42,068 nt of DNA from Thermococcus sp. (GCF_027012695.1 NZ_JALUYR010000017.1:1-42068); one strand, 5' to 3'. Positions 17,236-26,060 are shown, counted from the first letter of the stretch. Translations and numbers: made by a program. The notes: generated from the sequence alone by a model not told the origin.

Positions 17236-17922
17236 TCAGTCAAGGAAGCCCAGTGCTTCCTCAATCTTAACTATCTCGGGTCCCGTTGTGAGGTGCCCGA
17301 CGACGACACCGTGAGAGTTCGCGAGCATGCACGAGCCGACGAAGGGAACGCCCATGTTGGCGGTTCCCACCCGGATGTCAACCTTGAAGAGGTCGCGGAG
17401 CCATTCGAGTTCATCATCGGTAGTTTCGGGATGGACCAGACCTCCCCGGTTGGTAACGACCCCGGCGCTCCCGACCGAGTGGTAATCCGCTATCATCCCC
17501 CTCTCGACTTCGACTCCTAGGATGTCCCCGAGCTTCTTGGCCTCTTCACGGGTGAACTTTGAGCTCACCAGTGCCGCTCTGTCGTTGGTCAGGATCAGGT
17601 TGCCGAAGGCGGTCAGCCGGCTCTTAAAGGGAACCACCTCCATGTCAATGCCGTGCTCCCTGAGGCCGTTGTTAATAACGTCGAGTTCTTCATCCCAGAT
17701 GTACCAGGGGACGATTATCGCGTTGGAGTTGCCTGCTGCGAAAATTCCAACTATTCTGGACTTCATTACGCTCGTCTCAATGAGCGGAACCTTCAAAACA
17801 TCCCTGAGAACCTCGAGCTTTTTCTCGCCGAGGCCCTCTCTGATCAGGACTACCCTATCGGTCGCGGTGCCGTAAACCCCCAGATATGGGGAGTTCTCAA
17901 AATCGAGTTTTTCTATGTGCAT
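17236..17922 (-). CDS. eif6: Translation initiation factor 6
   Basis: Anti-association factor that binds the large ribosomal subunit and prevents premature joining with the small subunit. The 228-aa product has the pentein repeats visible as recurring segments (LGVYGTATDRVVLI, VGIFAAGNSNAIIVP, LTAFGNLILTNDRAALVS, VGSAGVVTNRGGLVHP, VGTANMGVPFVGSCMLANSHGVVVG). The length equals the family norm. The ATG follows GGTGACGAG. It is third in the operon L39e, L31e, eIF6, LX. Confidence 0.97.
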   Translation of the reverse strand: MHIEKLDFENSPYLGVYGTATDRVVLIREGLGEKKLEVLRDVLKVPLIETSVMKSRIVGIFAAGNSNAIIVPWYIWDEELDVINNGLREHGIDMEVVPFKSRLTAFGNLILTNDRAALVSSKFTREEAKKLGDILGVEVERGMIADYHSVGSAGVVTNRGGLVHPETTDDELEWLRDLFKVDIRVGTANMGVPFVGSCMLANSHGVVVGHLTTGPEIVKIEEALGFLD

Positions 17923-17948
17923 CTCGTCACCCCGCGGGTTAAAAAGGA

Positions 17949-18218
17949 TCAGGCGAGGGAAACGCGGGCGATCCTCTTGCCCTCGTTTTCCTCCACGATG
18001 ACCTTGACACGGATTTTGTTGGGTGGCTTTTCAGCACCGCGCTCCCAGAGCTTCTCGTTGACATCGGAACCGATGATAACTTCATCGGCCTTGGCGTGCC
18101 TGGCTATCCACTCGCGAACGAACTTCGCGGCCCTAGGTGCCCTCTTCCAGCGCGGAACGCGCTTCTTAATCTTTCTGATGGGGACGACGAATATGACTTC
18201 CTCACCGGGCTTGATCAT
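17949..18218 (-). CDS. rpl31e: 50S ribosomal protein L31e
   Basis: Large-subunit protein at the rim of the exit tunnel. The 89-aa basic product contains the family block [48 protein letters not shown]. It starts 10 nt after the stop of L39e and is followed 26 nt later by eIF6. Confidence 0.97.
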   Translation of the reverse strand: MIKPGEEVIFVVPIRKIKKRVPRWKRAPRAAKFVREWIARHAKADEVIIGSDVNEKLWERGAEKPPNKIRVKVIVEENEGKRIARVSLA

Positions 18219-18228
18219 TTACACCACC

Positions 18229-18384
18229 TCACTCCTTGAGCTTGGTCCTTCTCCAGTGCCTCCTCTTAGGGTGGGTCATGACCTTCCTGTTGGTCTTGAC
18301 GATAACCCAGACCGGAACGCGCCTGTTCTGCTTCGCGGCCTTGGCAAGTCTGAGCTTCTTCGCAAGCGGCTTGTTTCTCGCCAT
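18229..18384 (-). CDS. rpl39e: 50S ribosomal protein L39e
   Basis: 51-aa, very basic ribosomal protein lining the peptide exit tunnel. The ORF starts at ATG 18382-18384 with [20 protein letters not shown] and ends with HWRRTKLKE, the standard L39e sequence. GGAGGTG precedes the ATG, and a TATA-like GCTTAAAAAAGG lies near 18432-18443 on the minus strand. It is first in the operon with L31e, eIF6 and LX. Confidence 0.97.
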   Translation of the reverse strand: MARNKPLAKKLRLAKAAKQNRRVPVWVIVKTNRKVMTHPKRRHWRRTKLKE

Positions 18385-18501
18385 AACTACACCTCCAGAT
18401 TATCATGAATGCCTGTCCTTGCTTTGGTTATCCTTTTTTAAGCTTTTTCGTGGGGTCTGGAGCGTTGAAGGAAGGGGAAGAAACGGGGGAGAAATCCAAA
18501 C

Positions 18502-20190
18502 TCAGAATATCAGCGGCGCGCGGTATTCGCCCCAGACCTCGCGAAGAACATCGGTAACCTCTCCGAGGGTTGCCAGACGGCGGTGTGCCTCGATGATGTA
18601 GGGCATGAGGTTCTCGTCCTCGGTTTCGGCAGCGTTCCTGAGCTTATCCAGGGCCTCCTCGACCTTCTTGTTATCGCGCTCGGAGCGGAGCTTCTTAAGG
18701 CGTTCAATCTGCTTCTCCCTGATGCTCGGGTCCACCTTGAGTATCTCGACATCGAGCGGCTCGTCGACGATGAACTCGTTCACTCCAACGATGATGCGCT
18801 TCTTCTCCTCTATTTCCTTCTGGTACTTGTAGGCTGCATCGGCAATCTCCTTCTGGATGTAGCCGCGCTCAATGGCCCTCATCATTCCGCCCATCTTCTG
18901 AATCTTCTCGATATACTTTAACGCCTCCTCGTAGATGTGGTCGGTGAGCCACTCGATGTAGTAGGAACCGCCGAGGGGATCAACGGTGTCTGTAACTCCG
19001 CTCTCGTAGGCTATGATCTGCTGGGTTCTCAAAGCTATCCTCACGCTCTTCTCGGTGGGGAGGCTCAGAGCTTCATCGTAGCTGTTGGTGTGCAGGCTCT
19101 GGGTTCCTCCGAGGACGGCAGCCAAAGCCTGTATGGCAACGCGAACGATGTTGTTCTCGGGCTGTTGAGCTGTGAGCGTTGAACCGGCAGTCTGGGTGTG
19201 GAAGCGGAGCATCATCGAGCGCGGGTTCTTGGCGTTGAACCACTCCTTCATGATGTAGGCCCAGAGCCTCCTCGCGGCTCTGAACTTTGCAATTTCCTCA
19301 AGGAAGTTGTTGTGGGCGTTGAAGAAGAAGCTCAGCCTTCCGGCGAACTTGTCAACATCCATGCCCCTCTCTATGACGGCCTTGACATACTCTATTCCGT
19401 CCGCGAGGGTAAAGGCAACCTCCTGGACGGCGTTTGCTCCAGCTTCTCTAATGTGGTAACCGCTTATGCTTATCGGGTTCCACTTGGGAACGTTCTCAGC
19501 GCAGTACATGATGATGTCTGTAGTGAGGCGCATGCTTGGCTGGGGGGGGAAGATGTAAGTTCCACGTGCTATGTACTCCTTCAGGATGTCGTTCTGGACG
19601 GTACCACGGAGCTGGTTCTGGGCAACGCCCTGCTTTTCGGCAACGAGGATGTACATGGCGAGGAGGTTTGCAGCGGTGGAGTTGATGGTCATCGAAGTTG
19701 AAACCTTGTCGAGAGGGATCCCGTCGAAGAGTATCTCCATGTCCCGGAGTGAATCGATTGCAACTCCAACCTTACCGACTTCACCCTCCGCCATCGGGTG
19801 GTCACTGTCGTAGCCAAGCTGTGTTGGCAGGTCGAAGGCAACGCTCAGACCCGTCTGCCCCTGGCTGAGGAGGTACTTGTAGCGCCTGTTGCTTTCCTCG
19901 GCGGTTCCGAAACCGGCGTACTGCCTCATTGTCCAAAACCTTCCGCGGTACATGGTCGCGTAAACGCCCCTCGTGAAGGGATACTCCCCGGGAAAGCCGA
20001 GCTTTTCCAGGTAGTCCCAGTCCTCACCGAGGTCGGCGGGAGTGTAGAGCCTCTTGATCTCGAAACCGTCGTCCGTCATGAACTTCTCCTTTCTCTCGGG
20101 CCTCTTCTCGATAAACTTCTTAACCGTTGTTTCCTCCCAGCGCTTCTCCTCCTCGCGGATCTTCTTCAGCTTCTCCTTATCGAAGGTCAT
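18502..20190 (-). CDS. Methylmalonyl-CoA mutase, large (catalytic) subunit
   Basis: Interconverts (R)-methylmalonyl-CoA and succinyl-CoA using adenosylcobalamin. The 562-aa product is the catalytic TIM-barrel part only ([100 protein letters not shown]). The cobalamin-binding domain is absent, and the protein ends [13 protein letters not shown], as in archaeal two-subunit enzymes whose small B12-binding subunit is encoded separately and is not in this window. ATG 20190 follows GGTGGTAGGC; a TATA box CTTTTTATAGG lies at about 20222-20232. The open frame to 20208 is not preferred. Confidence 0.95.
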   Translation of the reverse strand: MTFDKEKLKKIREEEKRWEETTVKKFIEKRPERKEKFMTDDGFEIKRLYTPADLGEDWDYLEKLGFPGEYPFTRGVYATMYRGRFWTMRQYAGFGTAEESNRRYKYLLSQGQTGLSVAFDLPTQLGYDSDHPMAEGEVGKVGVAIDSLRDMEILFDGIPLDKVSTSMTINSTAANLLAMYILVAEKQGVAQNQLRGTVQNDILKEYIARGTYIFPPQPSMRLTTDIIMYCAENVPKWNPISISGYHIREAGANAVQEVAFTLADGIEYVKAVIERGMDVDKFAGRLSFFFNAHNNFLEEIAKFRAARRLWAYIMKEWFNAKNPRSMMLRFHTQTAGSTLTAQQPENNIVRVAIQALAAVLGGTQSLHTNSYDEALSLPTEKSVRIALRTQQIIAYESGVTDTVDPLGGSYYIEWLTDHIYEEALKYIEKIQKMGGMMRAIERGYIQKEIADAAYKYQKEIEEKKRIIVGVNEFIVDEPLDVEILKVDPSIREKQIERLKKLRSERDNKKVEEALDKLRNAAETEDENLMPYIIEAHRRLATLGEVTDVLREVWGEYRAPLIF

Positions 20191-20277
20191 GCCTACCACC
20201 TGCTCCAAATTGAGCGCCGGCCTATAAAAAGCTTTTACATAGCGAAAGGCCGATCTTGATGTTGGATAAATTGTCCA

Positions 20278-20830
20278 TCACCGGAAGTTCCTGCCGAGAA
20301 GTGCCCACCACGTGAGCAGGAGGAGAACAAGCGCCACAACGATGAGGCCGGTTGCAGTGCCCAGGGGATCGCCGGCAAAGGCGCTCAGGTCAACCCGCTT
20401 AAATCCGGACTTCAGGAGAACAACCGTCCGATAGCCTAGAATGTAGCGCTCGGGGTTTTCGATGTAGGGTACCTGGGGCAGCAGGAACTGGACCAGGAAG
20501 ATCATCCCGAAGGTGGAGAGGGATGGGTAGAGCGGGCACGTGACGATTACCGGGGTCAGCATCACCAGTACCCTGAGAGAGGGAGCACCAGGATTATCGA
20601 GCCACCGATTATGCCGAGTCAGTAGCTGGAGAGCAGATCCACCATGGGGGTCTCGAATGACTCCAGCGTGGCCTCAACGCCCCTGCCCGCGGCGTTCGGG
20701 CTTATGAGGTATACCAGGGCCGGGAAGAACGTTACTAAGAAGAGAATTTTCATCCTCCTCGAAGGGATCAGGCGCCTGAACTCACGCCCCGGGATTGGGG
20801 AAAAGCCCCGGGAAGCGAGCTCCTCATTCT
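20278..20830 (-). pseudogene. Remnant of an ABC-2 type permease
   Basis: Pieces of one membrane protein occur in two frames. The first piece has REFRRLIPSRRMKILFLVTFFPALVYLIS (a cytoplasmic start plus first helix) and runs to a stop after MVDLLSSY near 20619. The second, from about 20565 to 20278, has MLTPVIVTCPLYPSLSTFGMIFLVQF and ends GLIVVALVLLLLTWWALLGRNFR, typical of the last helix of an ABC-2 permease. The middle helices are missing, and stops and frame changes separate the pieces. Together with the adjacent broken ATPase this is a decayed ABC exporter operon. It lies upstream of the mutase gene on the same strand. Confidence 0.75.
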
Positions 20831-21450
20831 CCCCACCCCGCGTTGAAGCGCTCCATGAGGATTCTCTCGAGGGGACTCGTGTGGGATTTGAAGAGCCGAT
20901 GGGCAAGTCCCTCCTGCGCCAGAAAGACCTGAACCTCCTGGAAGAGGTCTCCCATGAACCTCCCGTCGAGCGTCACCCTCCCCGCTCCTTCCTCCTCCCA
21001 GGCTCCCCTGACGTGGATCCTGTCCTTCATGAAATTCAGCAGCCTGACGTTGTCAGAAACGACGATGTCGTAGTCGGTGTCCTCGACGTTTATCGGATCC
21101 CGCACTCCTTTACGGCCTCACCTCGCGAAAGGCCCTTTAAACGGCTCATATAGACCAGAAACTCGAAGATGGCCATGTCAGCGTAGGCCAGCGGTGCCTC
21201 GGGCATGTAGCCGACCTTTCGCATTATCTCGACCCTCTCGCGGGGCCTCTCCTGACCGAGAGTCCTTATCCCACCGTAGGTGGGTTTTAGAGCACCGGTT
21301 AACATCTTTATGGTTGTTGTCTTTCCGGCTCCGTTGGGCCCGAGGAAGCCGTAGAAAGCACCCTTCGGGACCTGGGATTCGGGTGGTAGATGACGTTCCT
21401 CCTGCCAAAGAACTTCGTCAGGTCCCTCGTCTCGATCTTGACACAAGGGA
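20824..21450 (-). pseudogene. Remnant of an ABC transporter ATP-binding protein
   Basis: The N-terminal part has IETRDLTKFFG in one frame, then after a small indel near 21370-21395 continues in another frame with VPKGAFYGFLGPNGAGKTTTIKMLTG (Walker A), GYMPEAPLAYADMAIFEFLVYMSRLKGLSRGEAVKECGI. At about 21095-21105 the frame changes and the sequence jumps to the protein's C-terminal region (NVEDTDYDIVVSDNVRLLNFMKD ... HTSPLERILMERFNAGWGE). The signature LSGGQ, Walker B and H-switch are absent, so an internal deletion has removed the catalytic core. It cannot hydrolyse ATP. Confidence 0.8.
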
Positions 21451-21520
21451 TACCCTCCAAATGGTATAATCAGGGGTTTCGGGCGGGAAGGTTATATTGG
21501 TCGGAGAGTATAGGGGTACG

Positions 21521-22381
21521 ATGATAATCGGAAGAGTCGGCCTCGACAGCTCCTCAAGGATAGCCTTCCAGAGTCATGCACACAGTGACCACTTCGTAAG
21601 CGGAGAGGTCATCTTCTCAACCAGGGCAACCAAGCACCTCAGTCACCTCAGGAAGGGGGGCTTTTACAGGGAGACGGAGTTCGGAAAGACATTCTATCTC
21701 GGCGATTATAAAGCCAAGCTCTATCCAGCTGGTCACATGCTCGGCTCGGCTGGGATAAAGATCTGGCTCGAGAACGGGACGCTCTTCTACACCGGCGACA
21801 CCAAGTGGTACAAGCTGAGGACCGCCGAGAAAAGCCGTTTTCCAAGGGCCGACTTTTTAGTAATCGAGGCCACCTTCGGCGTTCCGGTCTTCACCTTCCC
21901 CTCGCCGAGGGAAGCGGAAAAGAAGCTGGTTGCCTTCGTTGAGGAGGCCCTGGATCGGGGAAGGAGACCAACCCTTTACGTCAATCAGACGGGGAAAGCT
22001 CAGGAGGTAATGAAGATACTCGAGGTCCATGGCTACACGGTTAGGCCGAGCAGGACAATGCTCAAGGTCGCGAGGGTTTACACCAAGTTCGGGATACGGT
22101 TCGGGAACGTTGATAAAGATGGCGACGTTGTGCTGCGCTCCTATCGCTCGCCAAGGGTTGAGAACTCGCTTTCACCCTGGGAACTGATGGTTTCGGGCTT
22201 TGGCGGGCTTAAGCTGAGCAACCACGCTGACTTCTGGGAGCTGATGAAGATAGTCGAGAAGGTTAAGCCCGAGAAAATCTTTACTGTCTACGGCTTCGCG
22301 GATGAGTTCGCGAAAATCCTGGGGGGGCTGGGGTACGAGGCCCGTCCCATCGGGAGGGATCAGGTGCTCCCGAAAAGCTAA
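21521..22381 (+). CDS. Metallo-beta-lactamase-fold exonuclease-like protein
   Basis: 286 aa with the MBL-fold metal motifs: SHAHSDHF at about residues 20-27 (HxHxDH), PAGHMLGSAG, FYTGDTKW (Asp ligand), VIEATFG, and a C-terminal LSNHADF with a conserved His followed by FTVYGFADEFAKIL. This order resembles the SNM1/beta-CASP-type nucleases and the ligase-associated exonuclease group rather than lactamases. The likely role is DNA or RNA processing; the substrate is unknown. ATG 21521 is used because a TATA box (GGTTATATTGG, 21490-21500) would place the transcript start close to it, excluding the longer open frame from 21497. Confidence 0.82.
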   Translation: MIIGRVGLDSSSRIAFQSHAHSDHFVSGEVIFSTRATKHLSHLRKGGFYRETEFGKTFYLGDYKAKLYPAGHMLGSAGIKIWLENGTLFYTGDTKWYKLRTAEKSRFPRADFLVIEATFGVPVFTFPSPREAEKKLVAFVEEALDRGRRPTLYVNQTGKAQEVMKILEVHGYTVRPSRTMLKVARVYTKFGIRFGNVDKDGDVVLRSYRSPRVENSLSPWELMVSGFGGLKLSNHADFWELMKIVEKVKPEKIFTVYGFADEFAKILGGLGYEARPIGRDQVLPKS

Positions 22382-22540
22382 TATATCACGCCGCCGTTGA
22401 ACCTTCGTAGGACATTCCCCTCGGGGAATGACGCGGAAGTAACCCGCCCCCAGAAAGGTGTGGAGGTGGTGCCCCAACCCCCTCCCCAAAGTTTTTGGCT
22501 CTGATGAACAGGGGTGTCCTCGGAGGCAAGTTTGTGGACG
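22382..22540. other. Gene-free stretch with a strong hairpin; possible small RNA
   Basis: No convincing ORF. It begins with a TATA-like TAATATAT (22382-22388) right after the upstream stop codon and contains a strong hairpin CATTCCC-CTCG-GGGAATG (22413-22430), flanked by CTTC and GAAG that could extend the stem across an internal loop. C- and T-rich sequence follows, with GTTTTTGG near 22491-22498 as a possible 3' end. No clear C/D or ACA boxes were found, so an RNA gene is only a possibility. Confidence 0.3.
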
Positions 22541-22555
22541 CGAAAACTTTTTAAA
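22541..22555 (+). promoter_or_regulatory. BRE/TATA box of hsp20
   Basis: CGAAAA (BRE) directly followed by CTTTTTAAA (TATA) predicts transcription starting near 22577, 34 nt before the hsp20 ATG. It is among the strongest promoters in the window by sequence. Confidence 0.75.
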
Positions 22556-22564
22556 CTCTTTGCT

Positions 22565-22588
22565 TTTAGTAACCGATGGTAAACAAAA
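22565..22588 (+). promoter_or_regulatory. Phr-type heat-shock operator
   Basis: TTTA at 22565-22568, TGGTAA at 22577-22582 and AAAA at 22585-22588 reproduce, in order and approximate spacing, the elements reported for the Pyrococcus furiosus heat-shock repressor Phr (TTTA near -10, TGGTAA at the start site, AAAA near +10). The TGGTAA falls on the start site predicted from the TATA box. In P. furiosus Phr represses hsp20 and an adjacent AAA+ ATPase gene, as here. Confidence 0.75.
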
Positions 22589-22590
22589 AG

Positions 22591-22609
22591 GGCACCGGGA
22601 GGTGGTGCC
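22591..22609 (+). promoter_or_regulatory. Hairpin presenting the hsp20 Shine-Dalgarno site
   Basis: GGCACC and GGTGCC form a perfect 6-bp GC-rich stem around the 7-nt loop GGGAGGT, ending 1 nt before the ATG. The Shine-Dalgarno sequence GGGAGGTGG therefore lies in the loop and the 3' arm. The structure is visible in the sequence; a thermosensor role is inference. Confidence 0.5.
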
Positions 22610-22610
22610 G

Positions 22611-23099
22611 ATGGCCTGGAGGAAGGACCGCTACTGGGACCCCTTCGACCTGATGAGGGAGATACAGGAGGAGATCGACGCCATATTCAGGGACGTCATG
22701 CGCGGACCGAGGCTCTGGAGCCTCCGCGAGAAGGCAGGCGAAGGCGTAGCCGTCAGCGAGACCTGGCGGGAGCCCTTCGTTGACATCTTCGACCGCGGTG
22801 ATAAGTTCGTCATAACGGTCGAACTTCCGGGAGTCCGGAAGGAGGACATCAAGCTCCGCGTTACCGAGGATACAGTTTACATTGAGGCCCAGATCAAGCG
22901 CGAGAAGGAGCTCGAGGAGGAGGGTGCAATAAGGATCGAGCGGTACTACAGCGGTTACAGAAGGGTCATCAGGCTTCCCGAGGAGGTCATTCCCGAGAAG
23001 GCCAAGGCCAGGTACAAGAACGGTGTCCTCGAGATCGAGCTGCCCAAGAAGTCCCCCAGGAAGGAAAGTGAGGAGGGCTTCCAGGTTAAGATCGAGTGA
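22611..23099 (+). CDS. hsp20: Small heat shock protein Hsp20
   Basis: ATP-independent chaperone that holds unfolding proteins in large oligomers. The 162-aa product has a divergent N-terminal arm (RKDRYWDPFDLMREIQEEIDAIFRDVM) and the alpha-crystallin domain from about residue 55: EPFVDIFDRGDKFVITVELPGVRKEDIKLRVTEDTVYIEA, then RIERYYSGYRRVIRLPEEVIPEKAKARYKNGVLEIELPKK, with the conserved A-x-x-x-N-G-V-L motif. The short tail ends FQVKIE. ATG 22611 follows GGGAGGTGG; longer open frame upstream crosses the promoter and is rejected. Cdc48 copy 2 starts 78 nt downstream with no evident own TATA box, so the two are probably one heat-inducible operon under Phr. Confidence 0.96.
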   Translation: MAWRKDRYWDPFDLMREIQEEIDAIFRDVMRGPRLWSLREKAGEGVAVSETWREPFVDIFDRGDKFVITVELPGVRKEDIKLRVTEDTVYIEAQIKREKELEEEGAIRIERYYSGYRRVIRLPEEVIPEKAKARYKNGVLEIELPKKSPRKESEEGFQVKIE

Positions 23100-23177
23100 T
23101 CCTTTCGTTGTTTCCCTTTCTGGGTAAACTCACCCATTACAATCATCGGCCCGTCTTGAAAAACGGAGGTGGTATTG

Positions 23178-25568
23178 ATGGCCGAGAGGAAGGAAGTCAA
23201 GCTTAAGGTTGCTTCCGCTTACCAGCGCGACGTTGGTAGGGGGATCGTAAGAATAGACAGGAAGGCCATGCGTGAAATTGATGTTCAGAGCGGTGACATA
23301 GTCGAGATAATCGGAACCAAGAACACCGCTGCCATAGTCTGGCCCGCTTACCCGGAGGACGAGGGACTCGGTATAATCCGCATGGACGGAACCATAAGGA
23401 AGAACGCCGGCGTTAGCCTCGGCGACGAGGTCACCGTCAGAAAGGCGGACGTTAAGGAGGCCAAGAAGGTAATAGTTGCCCCCACCGAGCCGATACGCTT
23501 TGGCCACGACTTCGTCGAGTGGTTCCACAGCAGGCTCATCGGAAGGCCCGTCGTCAGGGGCGACTACATTAAGGTTGGAATCCTCGGTCAGGAGCTGACT
23601 TTCGTCGTTACCGCAACGACTCCCGCCGGAATAGTCCAGATAACCGAGTTCACCGACTTCCAGGTCAGCGACAAGCCGGTTAAAGAGGTCAGCAAGACCG
23701 CGGCTCTTGGCGTTACCTACGAGGACATAGGCGGTCTCAAGGACGTCATCCAGAAGGTCAGGGAGATGATCGAGCTCCCGCTCAAGCACCCGGAGATATT
23801 CGAGAAGCTCGGCATCGAGCCGCCGAAGGGTGTGCTCCTCTATGGTCCGCCGGGAACGGGTAAGACGCTCCTTGCCAAGGCCGTTGCCAACGAGGCGAAT
23901 GCGCACTTCATAGCGATAAACGGACCGGAGATAATGAGCAAGTACTACGGTGAGAGCGAGGAGAGGCTGAGGGAGGTCTTCAAGGAGGCCGAAGAGAACG
24001 CCCCGGCGATAATCTTCATCGACGAGATTGATGCGATAGCTCCGAAGAGGGAAGAGACCCACGGCGAGGTCGAGAAGCGCGTTGTGAGCCAGCTGCTCAC
24101 TCTCATGGACGGCCTCAAGGGCCGCGGAAAGGTCATCGTCATAGGAGCTACCAACAGGCCCGATGCAATCGACCCGGCACTGAGGAGACCCGGAAGGTTC
24201 GACCGCGAGCTCGAGGTTGGCGTTCCGGACAAGCAGGGCAGGAAGGAGATACTCCAGATCCACACCAGGGGAATGCCCATCGAGCCCGAGTTCAGCAAGA
24301 ACAAGGTCATCGAGATACTCGAGGAGCTCGAGAGGAACGAGAACTACCGCGATGCCGCGGAGAAGGCCATAATGAAAATCAAGAAGGCGGAAAGCGAGGA
24401 GGAAATAAAGAGAATCCTCAAGGAGATCGACGAGAGGCTCTACGAAGAGGTCAAGGCCAAGCTCATTGACGCTCTCCTCGATGAGCTGGCGGAGGTCACC
24501 CACGGCTTCGTCGGTGCCGATCTGGCCGCGCTCGCGAGAGAGGCCGCGATGGCGGCACTGAGGAGGCTCATCAAGGAGGGCAAGATTGACTTCGAGGCCG
24601 AGCACATACCGAGAGAAGTCCTGGAGGAGCTCAGGGTCACCAAGAAGGACTTCTACGAGGCGCTGAAGATGGTCGAACCCTCGGCCCTCAGGGAAGTACT
24701 CATCGAGATCCCGAACGTCCGCTGGGAGGACATAGGCGGACTTGAGGATGTGAAGCAGGAACTCCGAGAAGCCGTCGAATGGCCACTCAAGTACCCCGAG
24801 GCGTTCCAGGGACTCGGCATAACGCCGCCGAAGGGCATACTCCTCTATGGTCCGCCGGGAACGGGTAAGACTCTGCTGGCTAAAGCGGTAGCGAACGAGA
24901 GTCAGGCTAACTTCATAGCCATTAAGGGTCCGGAAGTGCTGAGCAAGTGGGTCGGTGAAACCGAGAAGAACATCCGCGAGATCTTCAGGAAGGCCAGACA
25001 GGCGGCTCCGACGATAATCTTCATCGACGAAATTGACGCCATCGCTCCTCGCAGGGGAACCGACGTCAACCGCGTTACCGACAGGCTCATCAACCAGCTC
25101 CTGACGGAGATGGATGGAATCCAGGAGAACAGCGGTGTGGTCGTCATTGGAGCAACCAACAGGCCGGATATCATTGATCCGGCTCTGCTGAGGCCGGGAA
25201 GGTTTGACAGGCTGATACTGGTTCCTGCTCCGGACGAGAAGGCCAGACTGGAGATATTCAGGGTTCACACGAGGCGCGTTCCCCTCGCCGAGGACGTGGA
25301 TCTCGAGGAGCTCGCCAGGAGGACCGAGGGATACACCGGTGCGGACATAGCGGCCGTCGTAAGGGAGGCCGCTATGATCGCCCTCAGGAGGGCCCTCCAG
25401 GAGGGCATCATAAGGCCTGGCATGAAGCCCGACGAGATCAGGGAGAGGGTCAAGGTAACGATGAAGGACTTCGAGGAGGCCCTCAAGAAGATCGGCCCGA
25501 GCGTCAGCAAGGAGACGATGGAGTACTACCTGAAGATCCAGGAGAAGCTCAAGCAGGCGAGGGGCTGA
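23178..25568 (+). CDS. Cdc48/VCP-type AAA+ ATPase, paralogue 2 (heat-shock linked)
   Basis: 796-aa unfoldase with an N-domain ([24 protein letters not shown]), D1 with Walker A GPPGTGKT at 223-230 and [13 protein letters not shown], a charged linker, D2 with Walker A at 558-565, and a C-terminal helix ending KLKQARG, without the aromatic DYYTF tail of paralogue 1. ATG 23178 follows GGAGGTGG; the GTG at 23169 lies in that site. The gene order hsp20-AAA+ ATPase matches the Phr-controlled pair described in P. furiosus. Bases 24648-25342 appear identical to paralogue 1, as do 100 bp around the D1 Walker A (23844-23943), while the N-domain and linker differ clearly. Confidence 0.95.
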   Translation: MAERKEVKLKVASAYQRDVGRGIVRIDRKAMREIDVQSGDIVEIIGTKNTAAIVWPAYPEDEGLGIIRMDGTIRKNAGVSLGDEVTVRKADVKEAKKVIVAPTEPIRFGHDFVEWFHSRLIGRPVVRGDYIKVGILGQELTFVVTATTPAGIVQITEFTDFQVSDKPVKEVSKTAALGVTYEDIGGLKDVIQKVREMIELPLKHPEIFEKLGIEPPKGVLLYGPPGTGKTLLAKAVANEANAHFIAINGPEIMSKYYGESEERLREVFKEAEENAPAIIFIDEIDAIAPKREETHGEVEKRVVSQLLTLMDGLKGRGKVIVIGATNRPDAIDPALRRPGRFDRELEVGVPDKQGRKEILQIHTRGMPIEPEFSKNKVIEILEELERNENYRDAAEKAIMKIKKAESEEEIKRILKEIDERLYEEVKAKLIDALLDELAEVTHGFVGADLAALAREAAMAALRRLIKEGKIDFEAEHIPREVLEELRVTKKDFYEALKMVEPSALREVLIEIPNVRWEDIGGLEDVKQELREAVEWPLKYPEAFQGLGITPPKGILLYGPPGTGKTLLAKAVANESQANFIAIKGPEVLSKWVGETEKNIREIFRKARQAAPTIIFIDEIDAIAPRRGTDVNRVTDRLINQLLTEMDGIQENSGVVVIGATNRPDIIDPALLRPGRFDRLILVPAPDEKARLEIFRVHTRRVPLAEDVDLEELARRTEGYTGADIAAVVREAAMIALRRALQEGIIRPGMKPDEIRERVKVTMKDFEEALKKIGPSVSKETMEYYLKIQEKLKQARG
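24648..25342 (+). repeat. 695-bp direct repeat, copy 2 (Cdc48 D2 domain)
   Basis: Matches 5239-5933 at every base compared. Sharp boundaries against diverged flanks and identity at silent third positions indicate recent gene conversion rather than protein-level constraint. Confidence 0.95.
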
Positions 25569-25604
25569 TGCCCCTCTCTTTTCATAGCTTTTAGGGGTGA
25601 GAGC

Positions 25605-25850
25605 ATGATCTACGGGGTTCTCCTAAGCATACCTGAGAAGTTCGTGAAGAAGTATGAGGACGAGGTCAGAAAGGCCATCGGCTACGGCATAGCAAGGGGC
25701 GACATAATAAGCTTTACTGAGGCAAGATACAAGGGCGACGTTGCCTTCGTCATGCTCGCCCGCTCGAACAGGGCCGCGGAGAGGGTCGCCAGCGAGCTCA
25801 GAGAACTTCCGATAAACGTCAGGATAATCGAGATCGAGGGGAGGAGCTAG
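25605..25850 (+). CDS. Small soluble protein of unknown function (81 aa)
   Basis: 81 aa starting MIYGVLLSIPEKFVKKYEDEV. The pattern of strand (GVLLSIP), helix (VKKYEDEVRKAIGYGIARGDI), strand (AFVMLARS), helix (RAAERVASELREL), strand (VRIIEI) suggests a small alpha/beta fold of ferredoxin-like topology. I do not recognise the family. The ATG follows GGGGTGAGAGC. It starts 36 nt after cdc48 copy 2, separated by a short pyrimidine-rich run (CCCCTCTCTTTTC), so it may be the last gene of the hsp20-cdc48 transcript. Confidence 0.75.
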   Translation: MIYGVLLSIPEKFVKKYEDEVRKAIGYGIARGDIISFTEARYKGDVAFVMLARSNRAAERVASELRELPINVRIIEIEGRS

Positions 25851-25910
25851 TCAGGTATTTTTCTCTCCGATTTCACCCTTCCGCGGTTCGATGGAGGAAA
25901 AGAGAAGGAA

Positions 25911-26060
25911 TCAGTCGAGCTTTTCAAGTTCGTATACCATCGCATCACTGCGCCTGAGTTCCCGCACGGCTATGCGTCGGGCCTCGTCGGCCGTTTCGGC
26001 CTCGAATACTACCGTCTTCCCGTGGTGGTCCCCCCCGTGGAGCGTGAGGGCCCATCTCAT
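25911..26060 (-). CDS. Small protein of unknown function (49 aa)
   Basis: ATG 26058-26060 to TGA 25911-25913. The product starts MRWALTLHGGDHHGKTVVFEAE and continues TADEARRIAVRELRRSDAMVYELEKLD, a beta hairpin followed by a helix, like a small cut-down domain. A CCGGTGATACC site precedes the ATG and the palindromic TATA box TTTATAAA at 26094-26101 lies at the right distance, so expression is likely. No family is recognised. Confidence 0.6.
   Translation of the reverse strand: MRWALTLHGGDHHGKTVVFEAETADEARRIAVRELRRSDAMVYELEKLD

Noticed and set aside
22499..22545. C/D box RNA starting at CTGATGA
   Set aside because: The C box lacks the initial purine and no CTGA D box lies at a suitable distance.
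25569..25604. Strong terminator between cdc48 copy 2 and the 81-aa gene
   Set aside because: Only a short mixed CT run is present, so read-through is equally likely.
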